DNA of 64,000 nucleotides, taken from Bog-950 sp044225825. GTDB lineage: Bacteria; Bacteroidota; Bacteroidia; Chitinophagales; LD1. The position numbers and the translations under genes are program-made. Every line of letters begins with the position of its first letter. Positions within the stretch are counted from its first letter, which is position 1. Positions 27,601 to 37,900 of this stretch are shown in pieces. Under the pieces are notes generated by a model. It was not told the DNA's origin. It was given only the letters and a program-made list of their open reading frames with translations, and did no database searches. The DNA lies in contig JBGAIB010000005.1 of assembly GCA_044225825.1 (NCBI GenBank), forward strand, positions 432,709 to 496,708. Direction: 5' to 3'.

Positions 27601-27992
27601 ATGGTAACGTAGGCATTAATACCACATTGCCCGACGTAAAGTTGGTCGTAAATGGTGGTATTGCTGCCAGTCAAACATCCATATTTGTATCTGCCGACAA
27701 CCAATTGCTTACTATTGGCGATAGAACTTTCATAACCATTAATAGTAACTCAGTTACCGGTACTACACGAACTGTTACTTTAAGTAACGGTTTGGAAGTG
27801 GGACAAGTTTTGATACTTGTAAATGAAAGTACTTTGGCTAATGCACAGTTTGAACTGATAGATGAAGATACCCAGGCCGGAACGAATACGCAGACAGGAA
27901 GTGCTTCCTTATTGCTTGACTTGCAGGATGCCGCTACCTTTATTTGGGATGGTGCAGATTGGGTGATGTTAAGTTTCAGAAGCAACAATTAA
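21654..27992 (+). CDS. Giant collagen-like surface protein, C-terminal part
   Basis: 2112 open codons continuing the gene that starts at 18092; the first codon here is just a GTG inside Gly-X-Y repeats, not a real start. Layout: collagen-like repeats (about 1-255), then a stem module (AWGLTGNTGTNGTNFVGTAD, LRFRTNNTQRL, MGIGTATP) that recurs at about 23400, 24590 and 26100 nt. There are two copies of a RRFHLSG.TSGMRYGGVATGG segment (about 23055 and 25880 nt) and two long stretches of YadA-head-like repeats (NVAIGDSAG / NTFVGYQAG types, about 24720-25400 and 26220-27200 nt). The C-terminus is a small beta domain; no T9SS sorting domain is visible. This looks like a trimeric fibrous adhesin. Secretion route unknown beyond the N-terminal signal peptide. 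Confidence 0.85.
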   Translation: MGVTGPTGATGANGNNGIDGATGPQGPQGATGAGVTGPTGPTGNNGLNGVTGATGSTGATGAAGSTGATGSTGATGSTGSTGATGVTGATGVGVTGPTGATGANGINGIDGATGPQGPQGATGATGVGVTGPTGPMGNSGLNGVTGATGSTGATGSTGATGATGTTGATGATGASGSTGATGVTGSTGTTGSSGITGATGATGTTGATGSTGATGSTGATGATGSTGVTGLTGATGSTGATGATGVTGATGLDGALNAWGLTGNTGTNGTNFVGTADNHSLRFRTNNTQRLIVDSLGNMGIGTATPVYLVDMNYSGPQIRGARLIYNSTDLSQGTGFEINASSTTATNDLKAISAIVNASVVSGVVSSTTINAANISTAGINRIGVISTATGTGSSATNYGVAGSAANAADNYGGYFTASGGTNNYALSASSGTSGNSWAGYFGSATAGSGKVYINDTLAINTLSPSRRFHLSGLTSGMRYGGVATGGSFITAPTATTDKLMFADASGDLRAINNGAVGNVLTINSSGAPAWSAVGVTGSTGATGATGPTGAAGANGVTGATGSTGATGATGATGAAGSANAWGLTGNTGTVASTNFIGTIDAVDFVTRTNNTERMRIASAGNVGIGVAPSALSKFIVSGSGYSSAGTFNITGTNAPSLTGLTVNATNSTLSSAGNAYGGYFNVTTTPSLAGDTSFGLYILPSGLTSYGVYTQQYAGAGGPRTGYYSGMEYSAVPAQINYGYHSVLSASSTAGYTQVTENKSFVADISYKSNNSNVTTAGIDVSVNQNNPSAKTYGAYISVSDTGTNSRAYGVYSWLNHTGTTKGAAGYFNAMNENYGLLVNRGFVGIGDTTPDARLTVRGDLALQQKSLSLANGVNSDIAVDTFTYFRITGPSAAFRVTGFTPGYDGKLLMLYNNTNQVMTVVPDSLSTAANRIITGSGPLTVADSGSVMLIYNTTISRWVVTGFNNGSYAASGNNTAWNLTGNAGTVDGTNFIGTTDNVPLNFRVNNTPAGVIDNVLRNYSYGTNTLMSVTTGTDNIAIGDSAGRNLTSGTSNIFIGRKAGTNTTTTSYNVAIGDSSGARFISSTRNTLLGYKAGANNANSSDNTHIGYQAGYSTVNPGSQTIVGSEAGRNHAASNSTIVGAQAGFSGGGVNTVLVGYQAGYDMNSNGAQNNTMIGTLAGTNTTSGYSNTFVGYLTANTNLNGSRITTLGDSANVGSAALNNATAIGWNSRVDTSNAIVLGSVNGINGATTGVNVGIGTSAPGYPLHVVYSPGALGNRPAVRVEYSVAAVGAGQGMFVTAENTSTGNLQAGYFQATNSPNANSTTALFGFNTATGNFNDGLSASAVGVGTGINTGISAGASGGATNYGIKASAYTTGAVNWGGYFGNTLQNGSGKVHVQDTLAIATTNPQRRFHLSGATSGMRYGGVATGGSFITAPSASTDKLMYADANGDLRAMPTGATGDVLTLSATGPGWAAPGSGTAWSLTGNAGTNASTNFVGTTDNISLAFRANNTRSGLIDVVNGGTLFGYQAGLNTTGSSNTFVGSQAGFLNTTGSTNVALGTSAYAGLSTGSYNVAIGGRAMSANTSGRANTALGTSALATNTSGTYNVAIGDSAAFSNTNGSRNISIGSYAGFTSSASTLNIAIGDSALYSNSASSIVAIGNRALNRNTTGASNVAIGSLAGYFNTTSGSNTFVGNSSGFSNTTAGGNTYIGTASGQFNTGSSNTYVGQLAGAQSVRGVDNVYMGVMAGTLRTNGDQNVFVGAYSGDGTEAASDSANNNTFVGYGTGVGVTSGDDNTLIGHLAGNNIITGSNNTLIGSGADVTGASSSSITNAAAIGYNAGVSASNNIIFGDSALLPKVGIGVTAVGKTYGNAKMEIAMDGSAENALVLRQASSLGLNPASLVLQKAYGTLASPTTPVNGADIGLIQFDTYNGTSYTEVADIVGEIDSNAAGTVMPSRLSFYTRASGSAAPAERMRVNRNGNVGINTTLPDVKLVVNGGIAASQTSIFVSADNQLLTIGDRTFITINSNSVTGTTRTVTLSNGLEVGQVLILVNESTLANAQFELIDEDTQAGTNTQTGSASLLLDLQDAATFIWDGADWVMLSFRSNN

Positions 27993-28008
27993 CCTTTCAC
28001 ATCAAAAT

Positions 28009-28032
28009 AAAAAGCGCCTACGGGCGCTTTTT
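28009..28032 (+). terminator. Terminator of the collagen-like gene
   Basis: AAAAAGCGCC-tacg-GGCGCTTTTT, 10-bp stem, 17 bp after the stop. Confidence 0.9.
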
Positions 28033-28137
28033 ATTTTAGGATTAACTAGCCATTAATTAAAGGAAGGTTGCTTTTAAATACCTGCCTCATTTTGCATTAG
28101 TTCCTTATCGTATAGCGAAGAAAAATCCGCAATGATT

Positions 28138-28635
28138 TTATAAACACAATACCACATCCTTTACCGGCTTAGCCCACATCATAAGTTTTTCGGCCTTACC
28201 ATTACCGAACTTAACTACCAGGCAACCATAGTTGGTTTTATAAAAGCAATATAGGTAACTGCCATCCTGCAATTCCTTTCTAATTTTACCCAACACGGAT
28301 GTAACGGCCTCTTTTGATTGACCCAGAACAGATACACTAACTTGACCTTTAAATCCGCTGCGCAGTTCTATGTAATCGCGGCCCGTGTAGAAGTAGATAT
28401 CATGTTTGGAATAAAACACTCCTCCCCCACAGTTCATGCCCGTACCCTCTTCGCTTTCTGCTGTAAAACAAGGTAATACCTTCTTCAGCTCTGCCATTGT
28501 AACGGTAGGCGCCAAGCCATTAACCGTGCCATTTTTAATGTTTACATCCAGTTGCGGACAATCGCCGGCAGTGCTTGAATAGCTGCTCAACAATAAGCCA
28601 AAACATACAATCCTTGTTAGAAGTAACAGGCGCAT
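28138..28635 (-). CDS. Hypothetical secreted protein
   Basis: 165 residues with signal peptide (MRLLLLTRIVCFGLLLSSYS...TAG). The mature part has six cysteines and a mixed alpha/beta look (VTMAELKKVLPCF, then CGGGVFYSKHDIYFYTGRDYIELRSGF). No family recognised. It lies between a giant collagen-like gene and a giant T9SS adhesin and has no close co-directional partner. Confidence 0.65.
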   Translation of the reverse strand: MRLLLLTRIVCFGLLLSSYSSTAGDCPQLDVNIKNGTVNGLAPTVTMAELKKVLPCFTAESEEGTGMNCGGGVFYSKHDIYFYTGRDYIELRSGFKGQVSVSVLGQSKEAVTSVLGKIRKELQDGSYLYCFYKTNYGCLVVKFGNGKAEKLMMWAKPVKDVVLCL

Positions 28636-28660
28636 AGCGTACGATTTACACCCAAGTTAT

Positions 28661-28694
28661 AAAAAAAAGGCCCCGGAATAAACCGGGACCTTTA
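28661..28694 (-). terminator. Terminator after the small sorting-signal protein
   Basis: On the minus strand GGTCCCGG-tttatt-CCGGGGCC followed by eight T. It closes the giant adhesin and small-protein unit. Confidence 0.85.
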
Positions 28695-28718
28695 TGAAAC
28701 CTGTAAAGCGCGATAATG

Positions 28719-28916
28719 CTATTCTGTAATCTGCTGGCTGTTGCGCGCTTTTAACTTAAGCAGCGCAGCTCCCGCCAACACAATTATTGATGCAGGATCC
28801 AACGGCACCGATGTAGTGCTGCCTGGGCCACCAGGTGGGGGCGGCTGTGCTCCTGCCGAAAACTGTAACAGTGTAAACAAACCGGTAAGTAATACAATGC
28901 TTTTAATCTTGTTCAT
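28719..28916 (-). CDS. Small secreted protein with PID-CTERM-like sorting tail
   Basis: 65 residues: signal peptide MNKIKSIVLLTGLFTLLQFS-AGA, a Pro/Gly-rich linker (QPPPPGGPGST), then VPLDPASIIVLAGAALLKL and a basic end (KARNSQQ). A Pro-hydrophobic-Asp motif, a short membrane segment and a basic cluster together resemble the PID-CTERM type of C-terminal sorting signal found on very small Bacteroidota proteins. No sortase or exosortase gene is in the window. It starts 18 bp after the giant T9SS adhesin stop, so it is probably co-transcribed with it. Confidence 0.6.
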   Translation of the reverse strand: MNKIKSIVLLTGLFTLLQFSAGAQPPPPGGPGSTTSVPLDPASIIVLAGAALLKLKARNSQQITE

Positions 28917-28934
28917 AGCTTAAAATTCCTGCTG

Positions 28935-31900
28935 TTATTTACCGGTTATAAATAATTTTTTGGTTGTAATTACACCATTGTTGTTAACCCGAACAACGAT
29001 GTAAGCAGCATCCAGGTTATTTAAACGCTTGGTATAGGTGCCGGTTTTGGTCCATTTATCTTCCAGCACTTTTTGTCCCAATATGTTGTAAATATCAATA
29101 GTTGCATCCACATGTTTCAGTTCGCCAAAGCCAACAAACACATCATTACCTGCGCTGTAAATGCTTATACCATTGGTGGCAGTCAGATTGCCGATACCGG
29201 TAGCAGTTTTAGCAGTTACTGTTACAGTTTGTGCAGTAGTAGATGAACAGCCATCAGCATTGGTTACTGTTAAGGTTACGGTGTAAACACCTTCTGCGGT
29301 ATAAGTATGTGTGGTTGTTGCAGTGGTCTGTGTAGTGCCATCGCCAAAGTTCCAGTTGGTTGTAGCAGCATTGGCGGTAGTGCTGATAAATGTAATGTCC
29401 TCTCCTGCTTCAGCTACCGTGCTGCTGGCCTGCATAGTTGCATTTATCGGCGAAACACCATTTACCTGTATGTTCTTAACCACGGTATAGCCGTTGTTAT
29501 CTACCATGGTTACGGTGTAAACACCAGCAGCAACTGTTGTGGCAACGCTGTTGTTGTTGTTCAGACTGCCACTGCCAATTACTACGTTATTGCTGTTTAC
29601 AATGGTGTAGTTCCAGTTGGCAGTTCCCGGCTGGGTTATGCTTATCTGACCCTGTGCTTCACAAGTAGCATTGCTGCTGTTAAACTTAGCGGCAGGTGTA
29701 AAGTGTAATACAAAGCGGCCCCAGTTATCGGTTGCTACGGCGTTAAAGTTGTAATTGCCGTTTCTTACATCGTGGAACACATTCAGCTTTTTGTCTTCCA
29801 GCATTACATAGCTGGTAGGGTCAAAAGTGGTGATGCCCTCAAAGCTAAGGCTGTAGCTACCATCCACACCCGGCTCAAAGCCCATTGGTATGGTGCTGGT
29901 AGTTTCAATATCCTTCACATTGTTCAGTAACAACCATGTATTAGCATCAGCCATATAGGTATAAAGGGTATGGCGGGTTAAAGCACCTGCACTCTTAATA
30001 CCATCATAACCTGGGTCAAAGGCTTCCGAAGCATCGCTGTTGAAGGCGATGTTGGTTACATCCAACAGATTGGTGGTGTTATTAATAGCAGTAATCGTTA
30101 ACTCGTGATCATTCGCCTGTTTTTGGAAAGTTGGCGATGCGCTGCGGGTACGTTGTGTAGCATTAATAGTGTAACCTGCCGAACCACCGGCAACAGATTT
30201 ACGCACCATAAAGGCCTGGAATGGTGCAACCACCATAGCAGGCTGATAACTGCCTGCAAAAGCACCACTGGTATGCCATACCATCTTATTAGGATCGAAA
30301 CCGGCAGGTGTGCTGCTGATATCCAGGTCCGCCAGGAATGGGTTTGCTACCAGGTGCCAGCCGGATGCAACCGGACGACCCTGTTTGGTAGTGTTATTCC
30401 AGTTAGCGTTGCCAAGATTGGCCGCAGTATAGCTGCTATTCAGGTTAGGGGCTCCGGTAACGGTAAAGGCACCTGAACCTGCTTTCCAAACAGAATAGCC
30501 TTGTGCATTAGCCATTGTACCTGTAACCTCAACTTTCCATCCGGCAGCAGAACAAGTAGTTCCCTGTGTTTCATCGTAACTAAACACTGTACCAAATGGA
30601 GAAGATGGGTCTACCGAATCTTCATCGCACGTACTAAGCGGAAGAATGTAACCAGCAGTTCCGCTGGCACCAAAGGCACTCAGGGGTGCATTATTTACCG
30701 GGCTACCCAACAAGTGCTGGTAGTGGCTTATAGCGCCAGCTGCGCTATAAAAACGTTCAGCTTTAATATTACCGGTTATGGTGCCGGTAAAGCCTGCGCT
30801 AAAGTTATCGAGCACAGCATATGTCGCAGCAGCAGTACTTCTGAAATGCAGCGTTCCGCTGGTTGTATTCAGGTTGCCGGCTTGCAGTTCAAGCGCTTTA
30901 AATATTTGGAATGTTGAACCGGTTTGCAGAGTAGCACCGGCAGCATTATTTAAACGAAGGGTTGTAAAGGTGGCTTTGCCGCTTAACTGCTGTAAGCTTG
31001 ATCCATTTAAGGTTAATGCAGCAGTACCTAATACCTGACTTGAGGTTGCAGCGCCGCCTTTAAAGTTGCCACAAGCGCTCAATGCAGCATTAAGGGTAAG
31101 CGTTGATCCATTCTGTAACTCTATATCGCCAACAGCTACAGGTGTGCTAACAATCGGATCGTTTGCTAAATTAGGTATCAACACATTGTGTGCACAGGTA
31201 GTAGGAACAAAACCATTGCTCCAGTTAGTGGCTGTGTGCCAGTCGGTAGTATTACCCAACCAGCTATTAACGCCACAGGTGTTAACTGTTACAGTAGCAG
31301 TGCCTGATGCGGTGCAGGAATTACTATTGGTTACAGTTACTGTGTAGCTGCTGGTTGTAGTTGGCGATACACTGCCTGATGCATTGTTACCTGCGATACC
31401 GCTGCCCCATGCATAGGTGGTAATGGTGCCACTGCCAGCAGTGGCATTGGCATTTAAGATAGTGGCTGCCCCATTGCAAATAGTTGCCGGTGCAGCTGCA
31501 GGTGTAACTACCGGTTTAGCATTGATGATAAAGTTTGCAGCCGTACGACAGGTTGGGTTGCTGGTACAACCTGCATAGTAGGTATAGGTACCGGCTGTAT
31601 TGGTGTTGGTTAAACCTGAACCACTAACGCCAACCGGGTTAAAGCTGGCGCCTGTTGCTAATGCAGTACCACCTGTTGCTGCCGTATACCATGTAAGTGT
31701 GCCAGGTGTGCCATTGGTGGTTTCCATTGCACCGCCCGAAGGAGGTGTTACTGTTATAGTTATGCTTGTAACGGCACCTGTACCAGAGAATGGTGTGTAA
31801 ACCAGTACATATTGCTGCCCGGCGGTAAGTGTTACAGTAAGACGAGGGTCGCTGGCACAAGTGCTTGTATTGCCATCATCATCGGCAGCCACAAAATTGG

Positions 31901-34900
31901 TTGCCGGTGTTGCCGGCGTAAATGTGCCCTGGTAAAGCTGCATGTGCGTATCGCCACTACCACAGCCATTTATTACATATGAACCAGTAACCGTTGGGCG
32001 AATTACGATTGTTGTATAGCTTACAACACCGCTGGTGGCAACATAGGTTACTCCTGTTTGCCCACGCAAATATGTCGGTGCTCCGGTAGCTGGTATATCA
32101 CTCATGCCAAATGTATTATTAAGCGTAAACTGCGGACCGCAGGTAACTGTAGCCGTAAGTGTTCCGCTACCTCCAACGCACATGGAGGCATCGGTAGTAA
32201 CCGGTGGAGCAGGATTAACTGTTACTGCAGATGATGCAGTAGCGCTGCACGTAGTTGTAGCGTTAGTTACTGTTACTGTATAGGTAGTTGAAGCAACAGG
32301 GCTAACAGTTACTGTTTGTGCAGAACCAGCCGAGCCAGACCACGCGTAGGTCATGCCGGAAGAAGGCGAAGCTGCCAGTGATGCAGAACCACCTAAGCAG
32401 AGGGACGCCGGTGAAGGCGTGATCAATGCTGCCGGGTTAGGATTTTGAATAACCTGTAATGGAGCAGATGTGGCAGACAAGGCAGATGCCGAGCAAGTTG
32501 CCTTTACGCGATAGTAGATTCCTTGTGTAATAGCCGGGGTAGTATAGCTAAGTGTTGTTGCACCTGACCCACCCACAGCATTAGCCCAGGCATCGGTTAC
32601 ACCATTATCGTTCGATTCTTCCCACTGATAGGTGATACCAGTACCGCTATTAACTGCATTATTGGTTAAAGCTAAAGTAGCGGCTGTGCCACAAACCGAC
32701 TGCGGACTTGTTTGACCAATAACACCTGCAGAAGGTGTACCGGTGCATGGACAAGTAACAGTAATTGTACCAGTGGCAGAGTTGACAGAAGATTGGTTAT
32801 CGACAATAAAGAGGTATGTATTTCCACTGGTAAGTGTTACGTTGGTACTAAAGCCACCGGCATTAATAACACCCAAACAAGTGTAGCCTGTTGGGCCGCA
32901 ACCCAGGTTTGTATTTTTGTATAAAACACTAACGTTAGCGCTACCTGTTTTAACGCCATCAAACTTATACGAGCCGGTTATAGCCGGAGTGAAAGAGAAG
33001 AACTGCTCAGGGCCCGGCGTTGCGTTACCGCAAGAATTAGTTGGGCTGGTGCCTGCAAAGTTATATGCACCTGTGGCACCGGCCACACTGTAGCTAGCAG
33101 CTACACCGCAGGTAATGTTAGTGGCAGTTGAACAATCCAGTGTGGTAGTAACAACAACAGGTGTAGTCCAGTTACTAAAACCGCCTGCACCACAATTAGA
33201 GCGCACGTAAACAGCATATGCTGTATTAGCAGTCAAACCGGTTGCAGTTGCTGAAGTAACACCTGCTGCAGTAGAGCCGCTTGCCGATAAGCCGGTTGCG
33301 CCGCTACCTGCAGCACCGGATGTACGTACTTCCCACTGATAGCCTGAGGCTGGAGGTGCTATTGGAGCCGTCCATCCGATATTGGCCGTCGTTGCACTTG
33401 AGGAAGTGGCCGTTACACTAACCGGATCAAAACACGAAGGAGAAAGGTCTAACCCAATATCATCAACAAAGATATAATACTGATTAGCTATAGAATTACC
33501 ATGGAAACCTATATTGTAGGTGCCTGATGAGGCCGGAGTAAAGTCTATGGTCTTCTTGGTATAAGCCACGTTACCCGGAATGGAGAAGGTGGATACAATG
33601 GAATTGGTCATAGCCGCTGAAGTAGCGGAGGTGCCATATTTCACTTCCATTTGCTCGGTATAGGTTGCACTATTGTAACCACGGTACCAGAAGGATAAAC
33701 GGTAGTAGGTACCCGCAGTAAGGTTGAATGAAGGTGTAAAGAACCAATCGTCCATAGCCGCACCGCTGTTGAAGGCAATGCCTAGTTGGTTGGTGCCAGA
33801 GTTAGGGGTAATAGATGAAAAATTGCCTAACGACGTTGAATTACATGTTTTCCAGATGTTGGCATCGGCATTGGTATTTTCAACCGTATGACAACCAGGA
33901 ATTGCAGGTTGTGTTACACCGTCAAAGTTTTGTGTATATGGTATTGTTGCAACATTACAAGGTGTGGTAAACGTAACCGGACCTGCCCAACCACTATAAT
34001 CAGAACCACCGCAACCAGTACGAACGTATAAACTGTAGGTGGTATTAGCAGCAAGAGCAGAGGTAGATGTTGAAACTGTTGGAGCAGTTGTTGAACCGCT
34101 TGCAGTTAAACCGGTTGCTCCGCTACCACCTGCACCTGAAGTGCGGACCTCCCACTCGTAAGCGGTAGGGGTACCCGTTGCAGGAGCCGTCCAGCTAATA
34201 TTGGCAGAGGTTGTAGAAGTTGGTGCAGCTGTTAACGCAGTAGGTGCAAAACAGGTTGGTGTTAAATCCAAACCAATATCATCTACAAACAAGTAGTCCT
34301 GATTAGCGACTGAATTACCATGAAATCCTATAAAATAAGTACCCGAAGATGCCGGAGTAAAATCGTAGGTTTTTTGTGCATAGGATGTCCCGCCAACCAA
34401 TGTAAAGTTAGCGGCAATGATGTTACTCATAGAACCGGATGCTGGGGCTGTGCCATATTTTACTTCCAGTTTTTCGCTGTAAGTTGCGTTAGTGAACGGA
34501 CGACACCAGAATGTAAGGCGATAGGAAGTACCAGCTACCAGATTGAAAGATGGCAGATAGAACCAGTCATTCATGGCAGTTGTACCATCGGAATTGTAAG
34601 CAATACCTAATTGATTAGTTCCCGAATTGGGTGTAATAGCGCTGCTATTGCCAAGCGATGTCGAAGTACAGGTTTTCCATGTATAAGTATCGCCATTGGT
34701 ATTTTCAACCGAATGACAACTTGGTATTGCAGGTTGCGTTACACCGTCAAAATTCTGGAAATATGGAATAGTAACCGATGCACAGGGTGTGGTAAAGCTT
34801 ACCGGGCCTGCCCAGCTACTAAAATCACCACTTCCGCAATTTGTTCTAACATATAAATTATAAGTAGTGTTAGCGGCCAGAGCAGAGGTGCTTGTTGCAA

Positions 34901-37900
34901 TTGTAGGTGCTGTAACTGACCCGCTTGCCGTTAAACCCGTAGCTCCGCTACCGCCAGCACCGGTGGTGCGTACTTCCCAATCATACGAAGCAGGTGTACC
35001 GGTTGCAGGAGCCGTCCACGATAAATTGGCGGCAGTTGCCGAAGTAGCTGTTGCAGTTAAAGCAGTTGGAGGGAAACAGGTTGGCGTAGGTTTAATTACT
35101 ACAGCATCCATATAGCTGTTATCACCGGCATTTGATTTAAACAGAAAACCAATGTAAACAACGGATTGATTTCCTGCAGATGCTACAGTTATTGTTTTCT
35201 TATTCCATTGAGCAGTGCCAGAGGCCAAAGTTCCATCGTGGCGGGAAACAAAGGAACCGGCATCGGTCCAGGTTGCTCCATCAGTAGAATATTGAATCTG
35301 AACACCTTCACCGGTAACATAAGCGCCGCTATTATAGGAGGTGTTATTTTCGTTTCGCCATTGGAATTCAACATCAACACTTGTAACACCGGTAGTATTT
35401 AAAGGCAAAGATACAAGGCGGGTTTGAGAGCCGCTGTTACTAAACGAATTCCAATAAACCATACGGGTACCTTCCTGCGGGCTGGTGGTAGGGTTCGATC
35501 CTGTGGTTTCGAAAGTAATATTCTTAGTGCCGGATACCAGTTGTTGCGACCAGCATATTGGGAAGGTTGTATTTGCAGCTGTATTAAATCCTTCAGACTG
35601 GGTTAAGGTAACAGTAGCACAAGGGGTAGTAAAGGTTACCGGGCCAGCCCATGTGCTAAATCCGCTACCACCACAGTTAGTTCTTACATATAAACTATAA
35701 CTGGTATTGGCAGTTAATGACGTAGTAGAAGTACTGACAGTTGGGGCGGTTACAGAGCCACTTACTGTTAAGCCTGTAGCACCACTACCTCCAGCGCCTG
35801 TTGTGCGCACCTCCCATTCGTACGAAGCCGGGCTTCCTGTTGCCGGCGCCGTCCAGGAGAGGTTAGCTGCCGTTGCTGAAGTAGCAACTGCTGTTAAAGC
35901 AGTTGGCGCTAAACAAGTTGGAGTTAAATCCACTGAAAAGTCATCAAAGGCAATATAATTAGGAGATGTTGTTGAATTATAGGCGCGGATACCGATGTAA
36001 TAAACGCCGGTAGACGCAGGAATAAAATCGCCGGTGATGGCTGTGTAATTTGTAGCTGCTGCGCTGCTTACTGATGCAATAGTATTGGTCATTGCAGCAG
36101 AGGTAGCCGAAGTGCCGTAGTATAAGCCGGCATCGGTCCATGAAACTCCATCGGTTTTATAATAAACCTGGGCACGATAGCTTACACCACCTGTTAACTG
36201 AACCGGAATGGAATAGAACCAACCCTGTACTGCAGATGGAGAATAGTAGATAGCTGCGAACTTGTTGCCGGTGCGTGCTACCAGAGCGGAATTAGTGCCA
36301 GTTGCGGAAGCAATGTATGTTTTGCACTTGTTTCCAAGATCGGAAGCGCCCCAACAGGCAGGAAGTGTATTAGCTGTGGCCAAACCTTCGAAACCTTCAG
36401 TAACCGGGATTGCAGCTGCTGCACATGGGGTAGTTAAGCTAGCCACCGTTGAGTTAGGGCTGTAGTTACCGGCTGAGCAATTGTTACGAACATACACGTA
36501 ATACGTTGTATTAGGGGTTAAACCGCTAAGGCCTATTGGCGAGGTTGTAACAGCTGACGAAACAGTTCCGCCTCCGGCTGTAGCTCCTGTACCCGGAGTA
36601 AACCCTGAGGTTGTACTGTATTCAGCAATAAAATTGCCTGTACAACTGGTACAGGTAAAAGGTATGCTGGCAGTTGTAGCAGTAGTTGTTATGGTTCCTA
36701 TTGTTGGAGCAGTAGGACAAGCAGGCGTTTCCGCAAGCGAGATATCATCGAATGAAAAATAATTTGGTGTGGTAGAACTTACAAAAACATGTATCCCTAT
36801 GGTATAATCACCCGTTACGGCAGGGGTAAAGGTTTTGGTAACCTTAGTATAGGTACTTGTAGTAGTTACATTAGCAAGGGTAGAAATGGCATTGGTCATT
36901 GCCGCAACCGACTGCGATGCACCATACTTTAGCTCAGTAGAAAAGGCTGTGCTGCCGCTGCCGCCATTATTATCAACAATATAGTAATAGGTAAAATCGT
37001 AACTAACGCCACCGGTTAAGGTTGTAGTCGGAGTAAATAACCAATCATCGGCGGTCCAGTTTGTGTAGATGAACTTAGTGCCGGTACGAGGTTTTTGGTA
37101 GGTGCCTACGTTACCTGAGGCGGTGGTCCAATCTCCGATTTCGTACCAGCAAGATGGTAAATAAGAACCACTACCGGTACCCGATCCAACTGTTACCGTT
37201 TCAAAACTTTCTGTCCAACCTGGAGAAGTTGCAGCACAAGGTGTAGTAAAGGCAATAGGCCCAACCCATGCACTATAATCGGTGCCACCGCAATAGGTCC
37301 GCACATATAAATTATAGGTTGTGTTGGCAGCAAGCGCCGAAGTACTTGCAGTAACAGTGGGCGCTGCAACATTACCTGAGGCAGTTAAGCCCGTTGCACC
37401 GCTGCCACCGGCACCACTGGTGCGTACTTCCCAATTGTAACTTACCGGGGAGCCAGAACCAGGTGCAGTCCAGCCTAAATTTGCGGCAGTACTACTTGTT
37501 GCGGTTGCCGTAAGCGCAGTAGGAACTGTACAGGTTGGTGTAAGTCCTAAACTAAAGTCATCAAAAGCAATGCCATTGGGCGAGGAAGTAGGACATGCAT
37601 TATGCAATCCAAAATAATAGGTTCCGCTGCTTGCAGGGGTAACTGTATACTTAACCAGTGTATAGGCCCCGGCGCTTGTTGCATTGGTGATGGTTCCCAG
37701 TGTTGTCATGGATGCTGCCGCCGCAGAGGTTCCATAACCTGTAGTAAGCGTATAACCTGCGGTAAGATCGGTAGTACGATAGTAGAAGCTAAAATCGTAC
37801 GAAGTACCACCTGTCAATTGAAATGCCGGTGTAAAGTGCCAAACGTCAAAGGACCAGCTTCCGCCTAAGAAGTTAGTACCGGTTCGGGCTGTGTTGCTAT

